Source: a virus
IMG/VR virus record: IMGVR_UViG_3300042887_003609
Coordinates: 1-64,000 of that record
Reading direction: 5' to 3' (one strand)
DNA length: 64,000 nucleotides
Shown: one piece after another, positions 28,101 to 35,604 of the stretch
Layout: each line of letters begins with the position of its first letter
Numbering within the stretch: the first letter of the stretch is position 1
Made by a program: the position numbers and the translations under genes
Notes under the pieces: generated by a model
What the model saw: the letters and a program-made list of their open reading frames with translations, nothing else
Database searches by the model: none
What the model was told of the DNA's origin: nothing

Positions 28101-30184
28101 AATTGTTCATACTGAGATTTAATTTGATTAGCTCTTGATATGGCAACATCAAGAACTTTCTTAGCTTCCTCTTCAGTTACATCATCAGATAATTCAAATG
28201 CTTCTTTTAACTCAGCACCATTCATCTGTTTCATGTCTTCTAATTTCTGTTGTAAGAAATTAAACTTACCAGTTTCCAGTGCAGTATAAATACTATTAAA
28301 TCTAGCAGCATCTTTAATATCATGGAATGCTTTTTCATCAAATGATTTTAAAGCATCTACCATATCAGCACCTGCTCTTATTTGAACTAATAAGTTTTCA
28401 AAGTCAGGAGTTAATATCTTATTACCTTTTTGAATTGCTTCATTTAATTCATCAGCAATTGCATTAAATCTTTTTGTTTCTTCATCAAAAAGTTGTTTGT
28501 ATTTAGCAGGATCTTTTTTCTCATAGTACTTTTGGATGGTAGCTACTTTAGCACCTGACATTGCAGCACCTGATATTCCTGCTAAACCACCCATTAAAAA
28601 TCCAGAAAGAAATGTTTCAACACCTTGTCCAGATGCTTGAGCTTTAAGATTTTCAAAAGCATCAGTTAAATAAAGATTAACTCCACCAGCTTCAGGTGTT
28701 CTGTAAAGTCTTTCAAAATAATCAGTAGAAGCACCTCCAATAATTTCTTGAGATGTTTCTTGTATACCTTCAGCTAAGTTAGCAGCAAAATATCTTCTAG
28801 TAAAATCTAAATATTCTTTTGGTTTAGTAAAACCTTTAAGAGCAAGTTTAGTATTTTCAGCTAACCCTGCAGTTATTTTAGCTTCACCAGTAACTGGATC
28901 AATAATTAATTTTCTACCGGTTTTAGAACTTTGAGTTACTAATTTATCAGTAGATTTAACAAGAGCAGTCTTACCACCTTTAAATAAGTTATCAAATGTA
29001 ATACCATTTGTAAGATAGATAAGTGGTGCATTTATCATGCCTGTAGTAAAACCGGCATCTTCTGCTAATTGATAAATTTTATTAAGATCTTCTTCTTCAG
29101 GATAATAACCTTTTTCGTTAATAAATTCTTGAACTCTTTTATCAATAAATTCATTTTTAATCATACCACCTTCAAGAGATGATTCAGAAGTAGTATATGA
29201 TATCTGTTTAACATCCTTTACAAAATCACCAACTCCTCTGGCTACTTGAGCTAGGTCTGTAATTTGACTATTACCTTTGATTAGATTAGATATATTTGTA
29301 ACAGTGTTAGGAGCCAAATTTTTAACACCTTGAGATAACATAGATACTCCACCGTCAACTATATTTGCAACTTTAGCAGTTCTAACTGTATTATAAACTT
29401 CTCTAGCTGTATTAGCACTAGCTAATTTTCTTAAATCTGCAATACGTTTTGCTAACTGTGCAGTCTTAGCAGTAGAAGCAGCAATAGCTCCAGGTAAAGC
29501 AATACCTTCAGATAAAGCAGTGATACCAGCTAATGCTGCTTCAGTTGCAATATAATCAGCAGTAATGCCTGCAATGATACCTGATTGTAAAACTAAATTA
29601 CTTGTAAAGCCTGTAACACCACCTTTAGTGCTACCATACTTTGCCATAATTTCTTCAAACTCATTTGCTCCTTGTTCATCTGTAAAACTAAAATCACCTG
29701 AAAACATATCACCAAGTGATCTATAGCCAGACTTTACAAATGATGCACCTAAGTGTGGAATGTGTGAAGCACCTCTCCATAAATCTTGATACCAAGATCT
29801 ATTTGCGTTATATACTTCTTCATTATTTGCAATTGGATTAAACCCTAATTTATAAAAATTATCAGAGTCATTATAGTATCTATCAAAGTTTGTTTGTTTA
29901 TAACCTGATGCAAAACTATAAGGTTTAGCAGCTTGAAAAGCCATTTGTTCTGGAGTAGCTCCATTCTCTTGAGTCTTCTTAAAAAACTCAAAAGGATTAT
30001 TATTATTATATTCTACATCCACTACACCAGATGGTGTTGGAATTGCAGGAATACTAGTATCAAAATTAACCGGTACTAAATTATCTATTGGGTTAGGTGT
30101 TTGAAAATTAAACTCAGGGTTCATTCCTACACCTTCACCAAATGCAGGCGGAATGTTTAAATTACCGTTCTCAAAATCTTGCAT
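16133..30184 (-). CDS. Giant virion RNA polymerase fused to HEAFH zincin and membrane segments
   Basis: 4,683 residues, one of the longest phage frames I can recall. The polymerase core is marked by RIPSQDKHSSQ and VDFLP (about 3535-3555) and VTGHDFDVDKL, with D-F-D-V-D at 3580-3584, the catalytic metal loop of crAss-like/DPBB single-chain RNA polymerases. At 2022-2026 HEAFH, with EEHLAD at 2089-2094, gives a complete gluzincin zinc site, perhaps a maturation protease. Hydrophobic Ala/Gly-rich segments at about 188-240 and 515-545 suggest membrane insertion or passage on ejection. By analogy with the Cellulophaga phage phi14:2 enzyme, it should enter the cell with DNA and transcribe early genes. 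No frameshift is seen. Confidence 0.85.
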   Translation of the reverse strand: MQDFENGNLNIPPAFGEGVGMNPEFNFQTPNPIDNLVPVNFDTSIPAIPTPSGVVDVEYNNNNPFEFFKKTQENGATPEQMAFQAAKPYSFASGYKQTNFDRYYNDSDNFYKLGFNPIANNEEVYNANRSWYQDLWRGASHIPHLGASFVKSGYRSLGDMFSGDFSFTDEQGANEFEEIMAKYGSTKGGVTGFTSNLVLQSGIIAGITADYIATEAALAGITALSEGIALPGAIAASTAKTAQLAKRIADLRKLASANTAREVYNTVRTAKVANIVDGGVSMLSQGVKNLAPNTVTNISNLIKGNSQITDLAQVARGVGDFVKDVKQISYTTSESSLEGGMIKNEFIDKRVQEFINEKGYYPEEEDLNKIYQLAEDAGFTTGMINAPLIYLTNGITFDNLFKGGKTALVKSTDKLVTQSSKTGRKLIIDPVTGEAKITAGLAENTKLALKGFTKPKEYLDFTRRYFAANLAEGIQETSQEIIGGASTDYFERLYRTPEAGGVNLYLTDAFENLKAQASGQGVETFLSGFLMGGLAGISGAAMSGAKVATIQKYYEKKDPAKYKQLFDEETKRFNAIADELNEAIQKGNKILTPDFENLLVQIRAGADMVDALKSFDEKAFHDIKDAARFNSIYTALETGKFNFLQQKLEDMKQMNGAELKEAFELSDDVTEEEAKKVLDVAISRANQIKSQYEQFSEYKNPFNPNKYTLESIKDPESFKQFQTERIGYQGFEDARKIATFSLHNIDLVSKRLQDLSNNITEISNLGDIAFSDVLPLLSVTDLQTEIDILSQEIETSKDVTDPALKKQTENKSKKLKALEQFKKHFEKIESIEDKTELEKARWIKDAFVKYMNQLAENNNKTFIKADLEKAYTYFIDYLALNKDLGRFTEAVNSLTDPVGFYNEVNRRIKARKAFEEKRADFMKESFKEFLSDAKTNELINYLDDNNFIIDKATIPTDIPKGYEAFKTFLLTDPDVKFVDQKTQRTFSKSDPRFKEVERLILDFDNLTKEQAAKEEEARKKNQEPPTKKSQSKKPITFKNVSYDELDVKVKEFAENSFAQLSDEQKGGATIQQYVDGNEQIQRLNAFMNAFKNLLSSTKSGSYVVMPISSTDSLIIKNKPDLILKYVTSEYFGQDPRVAKLVSDYGLELQDVVNIYKPVETETSETTVGVPLPETVSFVDAQLSEDDLKLIINNPGLLNLINKLRFVELKNKAGASVGYTFLNKEGNAIMVIDKDTTQIRPIVEKDISTLLTDLRDKQTLLVTEPKKGKDVFTQDKKFKINDILEKRDTDNKPVTYQLANIEKDGTFLLIKLEKGRPVGNYFKVKTLDGFYLKGESPSSLELLPKASPNEVFTVYNSVWTKNPELKSEFESLLITTPKDELLSKIKFVVRKNKVTNPVLNYFVTNQEGVKNNRIAYQSEEYEIGVQINGVTVGYLRNPNSFKFYNEEGKEITVNQMTSDLYKSIFFTNIESLKTVDGFQKSFSAYSAFINELITRSKNKPETVIPYDSVSDIYAKVGVGSYKYLTGGNVTNFSDLKYKYVNNKNGIYLIDRFENPETKTKVEKIITKNVTPQEAEEIRKAINTQVKDKGLSYYEDATKTLGRYVLVVKIPNGTYKFIELRPGKATAKDTTDLFNDIIKEANRLRKENVIYDEDGKPAEINKADANLSINNRIKDELFFALNKTADGGIDFKLEITNQGNFQFSYVESFMKGANGKDFKIVIYDEVKSLDDLLTKVLEKALAINLNPNNNLTLRIPGLNLNASGKFYKQSVRQKSITKADVNKLKDTIRKGFPKEVNVDNVKNILSTMVTSVAPEVIKPGAINISFSSASDIQAPGINVQGDGKTNTSLRDNSSKKEVKKDGGQTSLTSDIPDNPATIEIAKVVSLRETIDERILKIQQLKAEELKGKTKSERTKILDQDPEYKKLVNLRQVYFQYLLNNAANKDSQSWSKDDVDDLDQFISWLNANLPGGIITVDDTLNLNNKMLSGNVTVGQFYAHLENIDLGIEGIRGVIRTSKDAPFKYHEAFHSVFRLFLTDNEINYYLDQAKKEVYAKLKKEGRQLSSAIADMVATNPEFYNKMSRSQLEKRLFEEHLADRFQEYKKLNDTQQQTTNNYSGVKGFFYKLANLIKSVFNRYTKNSVDTLFNRINSAQFKSAPVQKNVFTQQALEYGITEPALKAIILKNQTDFQMDASGQIVKVVKYMASADVINLTSSIASTVLDRFENNNPDNLSLLKLLDKTLEDYTNLYDSDSETSAYVNLDEGSIEAEKFLVYESVLENNTAELKESVRQHLSTIRKVKEITDENLADSIKELEFGLRGAEDFDKTAEEIGGFGNLPTYIKSFLATTTLRASDEFGNTELVEGEPLLQAIDAKAVYDSILSLTAGSVNEYDFYSRLRNLSSNNPHINAAVNRLFNEAGIILNDSDETVSLSNPSKANIAVLFYKSMGYLQSTPYVTMLKGRNNAIKIFNSNQKGAAQLQFSIWSNAFNSIFYTKFVNKPDERESLISKSNIALDTLKFYISENEVLNFDDKEILSDADIIDLTNQANVISKNIYDTLGITLKPDYIVLSALENSKGFIASFELNKSSYTSDTQNYLKVLYTSSEDILESVITDEDINWIKSSLNAGKNPFIKVELSNTVTEEDEELEDNDQSDATTEFNSGAPLKTDIDNISRLYKIAKGSTKFDETVSTTTFSRENGDKIWNYQIPTFNRRILTKIKDLVLKNKDVKAEDLPDDLRYNPLFNNLEFKNLALSPQFITKRIGELKESTLDDKGNQNKKLESNKLSQAKAYKKFSPRDLMLFMIDNAINGTYYQNYQKEDGIMGSAFRAPVLTRILEASSTAEFIELPVIKTITQDNKASRGYVFNKDFTNSIAQEILRQLKRIEKTREEIRQIEEIGKDAYIKNGGEVIEGYHTGKKRGIDFSPSMKELLMMNGSTLYDTLLNETTTSEIFKDKNFALNLTGQIADYFESQVDDFLNVLESLGVIKANKKIYDNELLSDKITKVDDNINLREGNVRFNLAQVFLNDYYNTLFYNNLTIGDETVGIKDAIDAFKRAKGMNAAFINIASTFTAPEYGINHKSDKSHILVFNEPTVRSTNASKKEIERADGQTYTTVKGLRYTLWGLGRLNKQVAAFLDDIEAGVPITSSKYFGSKNVAGMFDYDAKFNSLKLVYYDDKQNYIKTSVALLTKELTSNKTKDGWQAKPGREFLHNLRERLERFERETPETFAFAAPASSIKMKKSNVFGENGDNLTETINTADNNYFTQLDNSYWGLQTENPGGKKKITDPSQIKVIVESELNEDVEVNYLGKDIPIKDLRNIYQLSSARKVELSYNKTINKLFDFGDVQHELGNSINENRITPKLEEFINYAKETLEASGGSSQLISMFSVDEETGQPKYNLNNIITEGKFIEFFFSYFRSVTNQKVKGDSLTLVSDLGFDVLREVVKIYPNGSIETRVVPQSEMSKFTNKLENKKTVTDAEERNVQVGDVYFDRLRHNQKVYDTKGNITGTYAEVMVPPLSKDIMDYISANGFAPDVVTDFFATRIPSQDKHSSQNYKIVDFLPVFYSSSIVAPAEMVEVTGHDFDVDKLYSMFKEFYKKKIKGKTEFIEFGTATGKSDRFEEFLKSQFKTREFRLKFAEVEKKFEKQIDDEFESLFEMGYSEEEIYEMYDVDNLIDKEEVLKQTLIELNLPSTAEAYVKVAGENSSNIKKQIVPEILHNNIVNARRTFVSNNAVTVDTKIEGSNPISFDPANTQPFEDVIESFEKEFKDYPEFLELLDDKNFDVNSLTGKVTGFGNIMEGAEGIGPAVVMNTAFHFLNTHKVSIKNDNDKVFNLQINDKVIDSKTKKEKVISNIYRDFGTNKAGDIRKAYLLSAVVTAMTDNAKLIIASKFNLNPDAVGILSYMVALGVPFNKALKITSSNVIRDYYTALKNNNSAFKTQQEEKAAVVILEEKLKALKPENIENLILTSDDLNKGITEKDNKEVNYKLLFTWSELSKQATYATKLANIVRISQGLGKSFEDLDGLAEDIADLGLTLKGKDFAMSDETYDESSIPFIGLREAIKTKAFEVKEYIKIVQEIDKLSGFLFIRRTPLFKKLFESVKLNFKVNRRFEDKFNENLNKDLLSYLTLKAFVTNEANKGASSSYSKYLNNALIYRQLEAEQEEGFKNINAIINSLREKSPDNTFLNFLNNVPVITNVIQNKEVVTRRNLANRTNINYVETNTWASLTKPEIERLQLSIIDLYNDPNTRDEALGLLSYLMVKDGLQFKSGSFLSVMPPEILDPYLKSVNKALDLLSKQNNLTDLDSLEKVFGIIFGASPVNLIKDFITNYSKHINNSFYVRSISQIDEKKWKDIGTVPAYYPGATGEGVIRVVDSQKTKGDREYITVDMFAGTAVKYERIKTSDEGIQYQEEITEFNKEKFKDNLNFLERSGFPLKSFDKKTVIGFPFVIKQKVELGKEKRDIYYELVSVKTSLIDKGAPKDLTNYIGKGFGMAFGSGAVYRKTKQIGVKAATPLGFIFEGAIPTNESIRLDLKNLKEDIKETIEVLDLKQEEQPVVNNDEINATNAIQRLKTEFNIRQDMLTPGKYFDADGFVLVEFNGLFPEQVLSKLIKSGKSVKFEEQDSVVNSEAKEDNIKSIQNNPAETETADNSVNALGFMGGFSMDDILDEDPDLEDFKNNCKGKKKK

Positions 30185-30193
30185 AGTTCAAAA

Positions 30194-32869
30194 TTAGTTA
30201 TAATTATCTAGTCCAAAAAGCATTGAGTTAAACGTAGCTAAATCAATAGGGTTTTGTGGTATGTATTGTAAAGTTCTAGTTTTAGTATCTATTATAGTTC
30301 CAGATGGAACTACCATCCCATCATCTTGCATTTTAAATGTAATGTCTGCTTGAATCTTTGGATTATAATATTGATACTGACCTGTGCTTTTTAAAATTAC
30401 TTCTCTATTATTTACAGAAGTATTTTGATTTAAGTAAGTATTACTTATAGTCTGTTTTGGAATTACTACTGTAATACCTTGAGAAATAACTTTATTATAT
30501 TCTTCCTCTTCTATAGCTTTAGAATCTAATAAAGCTTTTAATGTTTTATCATCTGCTGAAGGTCTTATATGAAGTGTTCCATATTTTTTTGATCCTAAAC
30601 CTAATGGTGAATATGAATATGCTACAGGATTTTTATTAACTCTCATATTAACTCTTAAGTTATTAACATATCCTTGCATTACGTCAGATGCTTTTATATC
30701 TTCAAAATCATCTTCTGATTCACTTCTTACAGTTTCAGGAGAACCTAATGCAACTTTAGAACCTGCTAAACTAGAAGTAATATCATATAATGCAAGAGTT
30801 TGCTTTGACTTATTTCTTTTTGGATCTGCAACACCACTAATTACATAATCAGTAGTTATACCACCTCCACCGCCAAGACCTATACCTCCGGCAGGAACAT
30901 AAGATTTATTTTGAATAGCATAGTTTATATACTTTTCATCAAAGTCTTCTTTTTGATCATCATATAAACTTTCAAAATATTGTTTAGCTGTTGTTTTAGA
31001 ACCAAACATTCGTTTAAATCCTTCTATTTCTGCAGATGCAAAACCAGATAACATTCTTTGTTCTAATCCTTTAGTACCATACTTTGATACATATTCATTA
31101 TAAGCAGCAGTTTTGTTTCTTAATCTTCCATTTTTATCAAACATAGAAGATAATAAAACTTTATCAAATTCATCAGTAGCTTTATCTGCTAATAGATTAT
31201 TAACTACAGCCTTATTATTTTTTGCAATTGTTACATCAGTAGCATCCATCATTTGTCTTGCATCGTTTGCATTTTTTAATGGTGTGCTAATAGCTGAATT
31301 TAATTCAGGATATCTTGTAAACAAATCAGAAATTTTACCGTGAATTGCTCTAAGTTTATTAGTAGATAAAACACCTGATTGTAAATCAGCAAGCTTTACA
31401 TTTTCAGACTGTAACATTTTATTTACAGCACTTTTAATATTTGGATCATTTATATTTAAAGCACCTGTTACTATAGAATTAACGGCACCAGAATAATTTT
31501 TCCAGGATTGATTATAAACCTCTCTATCTTCTTTAAGAACATTAATATCCTGACCAGCTTGAGTAGTAGTGGCTTGTGGAATAAATTCATCATAGTCACC
31601 TCCTTCTAATTCTTTTTTATATTTTTCAAGTTTAAGATCATAATTAAAGTCAAGCTCTTTTTCCATTTGAGTATAAGACCAATCTACTTTCTTTTTCCAA
31701 TTGTACATTTCAAACTCATCTGGTTTTTGTGATATCTGATAATCTTTATATGCTTGAATATTTGAAGCTTGTACAAGATTATCAGATATAAAACTTGATG
31801 CCTGAGATTGAATAGCTGCATTTTCTAAAATAGATAAATCATTATTATTATATGCATCTCTAATTACTCTAATTCTTTCATTTGTACTTTCAAGATTTTC
31901 AGAATAAACATTTTTTTGTTTTGTTAACTGCTGGTATTCTAATTGTTCTTTAGTAGAAAGCTTTCCACCATTTGATAATCTTGCATTATAAATATCAATT
32001 TTAGATTCTACATCATCTAAACTTTTTTGAATAAGTAATGTTTTTGCTGCATCATTATTTAATAAATCATTTGCAATAGTTGGAAAATATTCTGCTTTTG
32101 CTTGATTAATATCTCCATTATATTTTGTATTTGCTAATGGTAAAACATCATTCATTACATTAACATATGCTTGAGTTTGAGCATATTTTTTTACACGAGG
32201 ATCAACTCCAAGAGTTGAAGATAATTGTTGTAATATTACATTAAAAGCTTTTGGTCCATTTTTAGTAGTTACCATATAACCACCAGACTTTTCATCAATT
32301 GATATGTTAGTAAACTTTTCACCCAATATTTTTTCAGCTTCAGTAAATATATTTACATATGGAACATATTCCGGTGCAGAAACCTTTCTTGCATTTTCAT
32401 CATCACTACTTTGAAATTCTTTTAATTTGTAGTTAATAGCTTGCATTGATACATCTGAGTATTTTCCTTTACAATCATCAGATAAACAATTTTTATAACT
32501 TTCTCCTTCACTTAAAGCCTGTTTAGCTTTTTTAGTGTACATCATGTCATATACAATATTGTTATCCTCATAAAAAGGTTTAAAAACATTGCTAGCCAAT
32601 TGTACATTTTGTGGAAGAGATAAATCAAGTGATGATATTTTTTTAATATTATCTTCTGCAGCTTTTAAAAATTCTGCTCTTCTTTGTTGATTAACAGGTC
32701 TAGTCAAATCTGAATTAAGAATTGAACTATACACATCATTTACCTGACTAAATCCTGCGTTATATTGACTCTGCTTATATTGCAAAGCATTCATCAAAAA
32801 GTCATAGTCAGGTTTAAATGGCTGGATATCCGGAAAGGTATCTGTTATATTAGGAATATAGGTTGCCAT
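30194..32869 (-). CDS. Putative virion cargo protein
   Basis: 891 residues, mostly predicted helical and polar, with long Lys/Glu/Gln-rich stretches (residues 270-420), a glycine run near 660 (GLGGGGGITT) and a beta-rich C-terminus. No enzyme motif is visible. It lies between the structural genes and the giant RNA polymerase, the place occupied by ejected cargo proteins in crAss-like phages; that is the basis for the call. It is the first gene behind a phage-type promoter at 32873-32886 and ends 9 bases before the polymerase start, so it heads the cargo operon. Confidence 0.6.
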   Translation of the reverse strand: MATYIPNITDTFPDIQPFKPDYDFLMNALQYKQSQYNAGFSQVNDVYSSILNSDLTRPVNQQRRAEFLKAAEDNIKKISSLDLSLPQNVQLASNVFKPFYEDNNIVYDMMYTKKAKQALSEGESYKNCLSDDCKGKYSDVSMQAINYKLKEFQSSDDENARKVSAPEYVPYVNIFTEAEKILGEKFTNISIDEKSGGYMVTTKNGPKAFNVILQQLSSTLGVDPRVKKYAQTQAYVNVMNDVLPLANTKYNGDINQAKAEYFPTIANDLLNNDAAKTLLIQKSLDDVESKIDIYNARLSNGGKLSTKEQLEYQQLTKQKNVYSENLESTNERIRVIRDAYNNNDLSILENAAIQSQASSFISDNLVQASNIQAYKDYQISQKPDEFEMYNWKKKVDWSYTQMEKELDFNYDLKLEKYKKELEGGDYDEFIPQATTTQAGQDINVLKEDREVYNQSWKNYSGAVNSIVTGALNINDPNIKSAVNKMLQSENVKLADLQSGVLSTNKLRAIHGKISDLFTRYPELNSAISTPLKNANDARQMMDATDVTIAKNNKAVVNNLLADKATDEFDKVLLSSMFDKNGRLRNKTAAYNEYVSKYGTKGLEQRMLSGFASAEIEGFKRMFGSKTTAKQYFESLYDDQKEDFDEKYINYAIQNKSYVPAGGIGLGGGGGITTDYVISGVADPKRNKSKQTLALYDITSSLAGSKVALGSPETVRSESEDDFEDIKASDVMQGYVNNLRVNMRVNKNPVAYSYSPLGLGSKKYGTLHIRPSADDKTLKALLDSKAIEEEEYNKVISQGITVVIPKQTISNTYLNQNTSVNNREVILKSTGQYQYYNPKIQADITFKMQDDGMVVPSGTIIDTKTRTLQYIPQNPIDLATFNSMLFGLDNYN

Positions 32870-32872
32870 GAT

Positions 32873-32886
32873 TACAATACAATATA
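32873..32886 (-). promoter_or_regulatory. Phage-type promoter motif for the cargo/RNA polymerase operon
   Basis: TATATTGTATTGTA on the minus strand, ending four bases before the ATG at 32869. It matches the lysis-operon motif at 12 of 14 positions and would drive the 891, 4,683 and 2,175-residue genes with an extremely short leader. Confidence 0.55.
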
Positions 32887-32921
32887 CTAAAAATTATTAA
32901 GGTTTAATAAATTCTAAAAGT

Positions 32922-35600
32922 TTACCTTCTATTTCTAAGATTCATAAAGTCTCTTAAAAAATCATTTCTTGAATCAGATTTATTACTTGAACCAGATCCA
33001 TTAAATCTTTTAATTAATTCTTTATCTATATCTTCTTTAGAAAGATTAGGAAAGTTTTCAGCATAGAATTTTCTTAAACTTTCTATACTTGGTTGTGATT
33101 GTTGTGATGAGCCAGATAAACTTCTTTGATTAGGAACAAATGAAAGTCCTCCACCAATAGCAGGATTTATGGCAAATTCAGGATACAAAGTATTTAATAC
33201 TTGAGTCATTGCATTATTTGTAATTGCATTAGTAGCTTGCTGATTAATTTCAGCATTTGCAGTGCGTTTAGCATTATCATACTGTTGATTAGCAATAACT
33301 GTTTTATCATAGTAATTTGATTTAGCTAAAGCATTCTTCATATTGAAATCATTAATCAATGCTTTATTAGACTGTTCAAATTGATTAGCTACACCTACAT
33401 TAAGATTGTTATATCTACCAAGTATATCAGCTGCACCTTTTAAACCAGATCCTTGAATCTGAGAAGCTCTAGAACTTAATGCTTGAGGGCCTGCAAACTG
33501 TCCTAAGTTTTGAGTAACTAAATTTGCCATTTCAGCATTTGCAGCTAACTCTCTACTTGGATCATAGAATGTAGGATCCATTAACATTGGTTGAGGCATA
33601 GCAACATCATAAGGCATGTATTTATTTATACCTAATCTGTTACCTAATGCTAATCCTAAATTCATTAAATCTTGAGGATAAACTCCAGCAGATGGTCTTG
33701 CTACATTAGCAGCAACCAATGGATCTTGAGTATATGAACCAACTTCATCTTGTTTTGTTGGGGCAACATCTACTTTCTTTTTAGGTACATTAAATAATAC
33801 TCTTGTTTCAAAAAACTTACCAGCTTTTTCATCTAATGCATTAGGAACACCACTTGTTTTTGTAGGATCAAAACCAATTTTATTTAAAAAACCTTTAGCT
33901 TCTTGAGGTGAATAACCTGCATTTATAAATCTATTAAACATTTCAGAATTATACATTCTCATAGCTTTTCCTACTTGAGATGGATCTGACCAATTAATAG
34001 GTCCATACCATGACCAGTTCTGACTTGCTTGTTCAGGATTAAATCTACCAAAAGTACCTTGCTTTGTTGTAGTCTGTAATTTTTCAAAACCTTCTTGAGG
34101 TACATTAAGACTTGGATCTAAAGTATTTAAAATCTTTACTAACTCTGGATCATATGTACTATATTCAAATGTTTGACCATTTTGTGCTTTACCCATAGAT
34201 ACTTGAGCATCTTGTGGAGTCATTACATCTGGCATAAACATAGAAGGATCCATTCCTACTTTCTGCATATAAGGCATAGAGATAGATGGTGGTCCTTGTG
34301 GAAATCCTTTACGTGCTTCTTGTACTAAAGCAAGTTTACCCAACTGTGAAAGATTGTTATCATACATTCTTTTAGCAGTTGATCTAGCAATAATATCTGC
34401 AGTAGGATCATTTAATGTTTTTTGAATATCCGGATTATTAAGATTAAACTTCTTTGATATTTTAGCAGGAGTATAACCACCTTTCTTATAAGACATACCA
34501 AAAGATTCTAATATTGCGGGATCTTTAATCTTCATGTCTTTTGTATCAGAGAATATAAAATCACCACCACCGGCTTGAAGTGGAGTACCACCTTCACTGT
34601 GACGTTTACCACCAATCTTATACATATTAAGAATACCATTATCAGATGGCTTAACAATTGTTTCACCAGCTTCAGCTTCAATGTTAGCTATCTCTCTTGG
34701 TACTTCTTCTGCATACTGTCTTACAGAACTTTCATCTTCACCTCCTAACATATTACTATATTTAGATCTTCTTACATTAGAATTGTAAGGATACATTTCA
34801 TCTACAGCTTGTGTATTTTGAGTACCTCCATAAGCTTCTTTGGGTAACCCTGTGATTTTAATTTTTCTTTTCATTTGTCCACCGTATTGTGCAATTTTAC
34901 CAAACTGTCCGTAAACAGCTTCATCAGGTCTAAAGTTAAGACCTGTACCATAATTTAATGTATAATCTCCTCTATTACCAGAATAACCTTCAGGTATAGA
35001 AGCATATAAAGAGTCAGATAAAAATCTATTTCTAAATTGATCTTCAGCTCTATTCTGTTCTCTTTTCTTACCCATGTTTGCAAATATTCCAGTTTGTATT
35101 AAAGGAACCATCCCTGCAATTTGAGTTAGCTTAGATAAATCACCTAAAGATTTATCAGAATTACTTACCGGAGCATAGCCTGGTGCATATGCGGCATCTT
35201 CTGTAAATACAGTTCCTTCAGGAGAAGCTGTATATTGTTCTGCTACATTAGCATAATAGTTACTTGATGTAAGAGGTCCATAAGGCTCATTGAACATATC
35301 TACATCATCTACTAAAGGAGTTACAGAAGGTGCAACTCTAGACATGCTAAAGTTAGGAGCACCAAAAACACTAGCTGAATCAAATGGCTTTGTCATTACA
35401 GGATTTTCTGTAGAGAATGGTACCATTCCCTGTGTACTACTAGGTGTAGTATTTGTACTTCCTTTTGTTACATCTCCATAAAAACCAAACATATTTTGAT
35501 TTGCTTTCCATATATCTTGTTGCTGAGGAGTTAACACAATAGGAGGTTTTCCTGCAAATTGCGCTTTAGGTAAAGATTTAATTCTGACTTTCTTTTTCAT
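32922..35600 (-). CDS. Putative virion structural protein, Gly/Gln-rich
   Basis: 892 residues from the ATG at 35600, four bases after the upstream stop; a TTG at 35612 is also in frame. The first 200 residues are Pro/Ser/Tyr-rich and probably flexible. A central patch (GGKRHSEGGTPLQAGGGDFIF, about 325-345) is of a kind seen in several Bacteroidota-phage virion proteins, followed by helical KKGGYTPAKISKKFNLNNPD. The C-terminal third is Asn/Gln-rich helical (NAEINQQATNAITNNAM). There is no enzyme motif. Position between muzzle-like and cargo-like genes suggests a packaged or tail-associated protein. Confidence 0.6.
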   Translation of the reverse strand: MKKKVRIKSLPKAQFAGKPPIVLTPQQQDIWKANQNMFGFYGDVTKGSTNTTPSSTQGMVPFSTENPVMTKPFDSASVFGAPNFSMSRVAPSVTPLVDDVDMFNEPYGPLTSSNYYANVAEQYTASPEGTVFTEDAAYAPGYAPVSNSDKSLGDLSKLTQIAGMVPLIQTGIFANMGKKREQNRAEDQFRNRFLSDSLYASIPEGYSGNRGDYTLNYGTGLNFRPDEAVYGQFGKIAQYGGQMKRKIKITGLPKEAYGGTQNTQAVDEMYPYNSNVRRSKYSNMLGGEDESSVRQYAEEVPREIANIEAEAGETIVKPSDNGILNMYKIGGKRHSEGGTPLQAGGGDFIFSDTKDMKIKDPAILESFGMSYKKGGYTPAKISKKFNLNNPDIQKTLNDPTADIIARSTAKRMYDNNLSQLGKLALVQEARKGFPQGPPSISMPYMQKVGMDPSMFMPDVMTPQDAQVSMGKAQNGQTFEYSTYDPELVKILNTLDPSLNVPQEGFEKLQTTTKQGTFGRFNPEQASQNWSWYGPINWSDPSQVGKAMRMYNSEMFNRFINAGYSPQEAKGFLNKIGFDPTKTSGVPNALDEKAGKFFETRVLFNVPKKKVDVAPTKQDEVGSYTQDPLVAANVARPSAGVYPQDLMNLGLALGNRLGINKYMPYDVAMPQPMLMDPTFYDPSRELAANAEMANLVTQNLGQFAGPQALSSRASQIQGSGLKGAADILGRYNNLNVGVANQFEQSNKALINDFNMKNALAKSNYYDKTVIANQQYDNAKRTANAEINQQATNAITNNAMTQVLNTLYPEFAINPAIGGGLSFVPNQRSLSGSSQQSQPSIESLRKFYAENFPNLSKEDIDKELIKRFNGSGSSNKSDSRNDFLRDFMNLRNRR

Positions 35601-35604
35601 GTTT

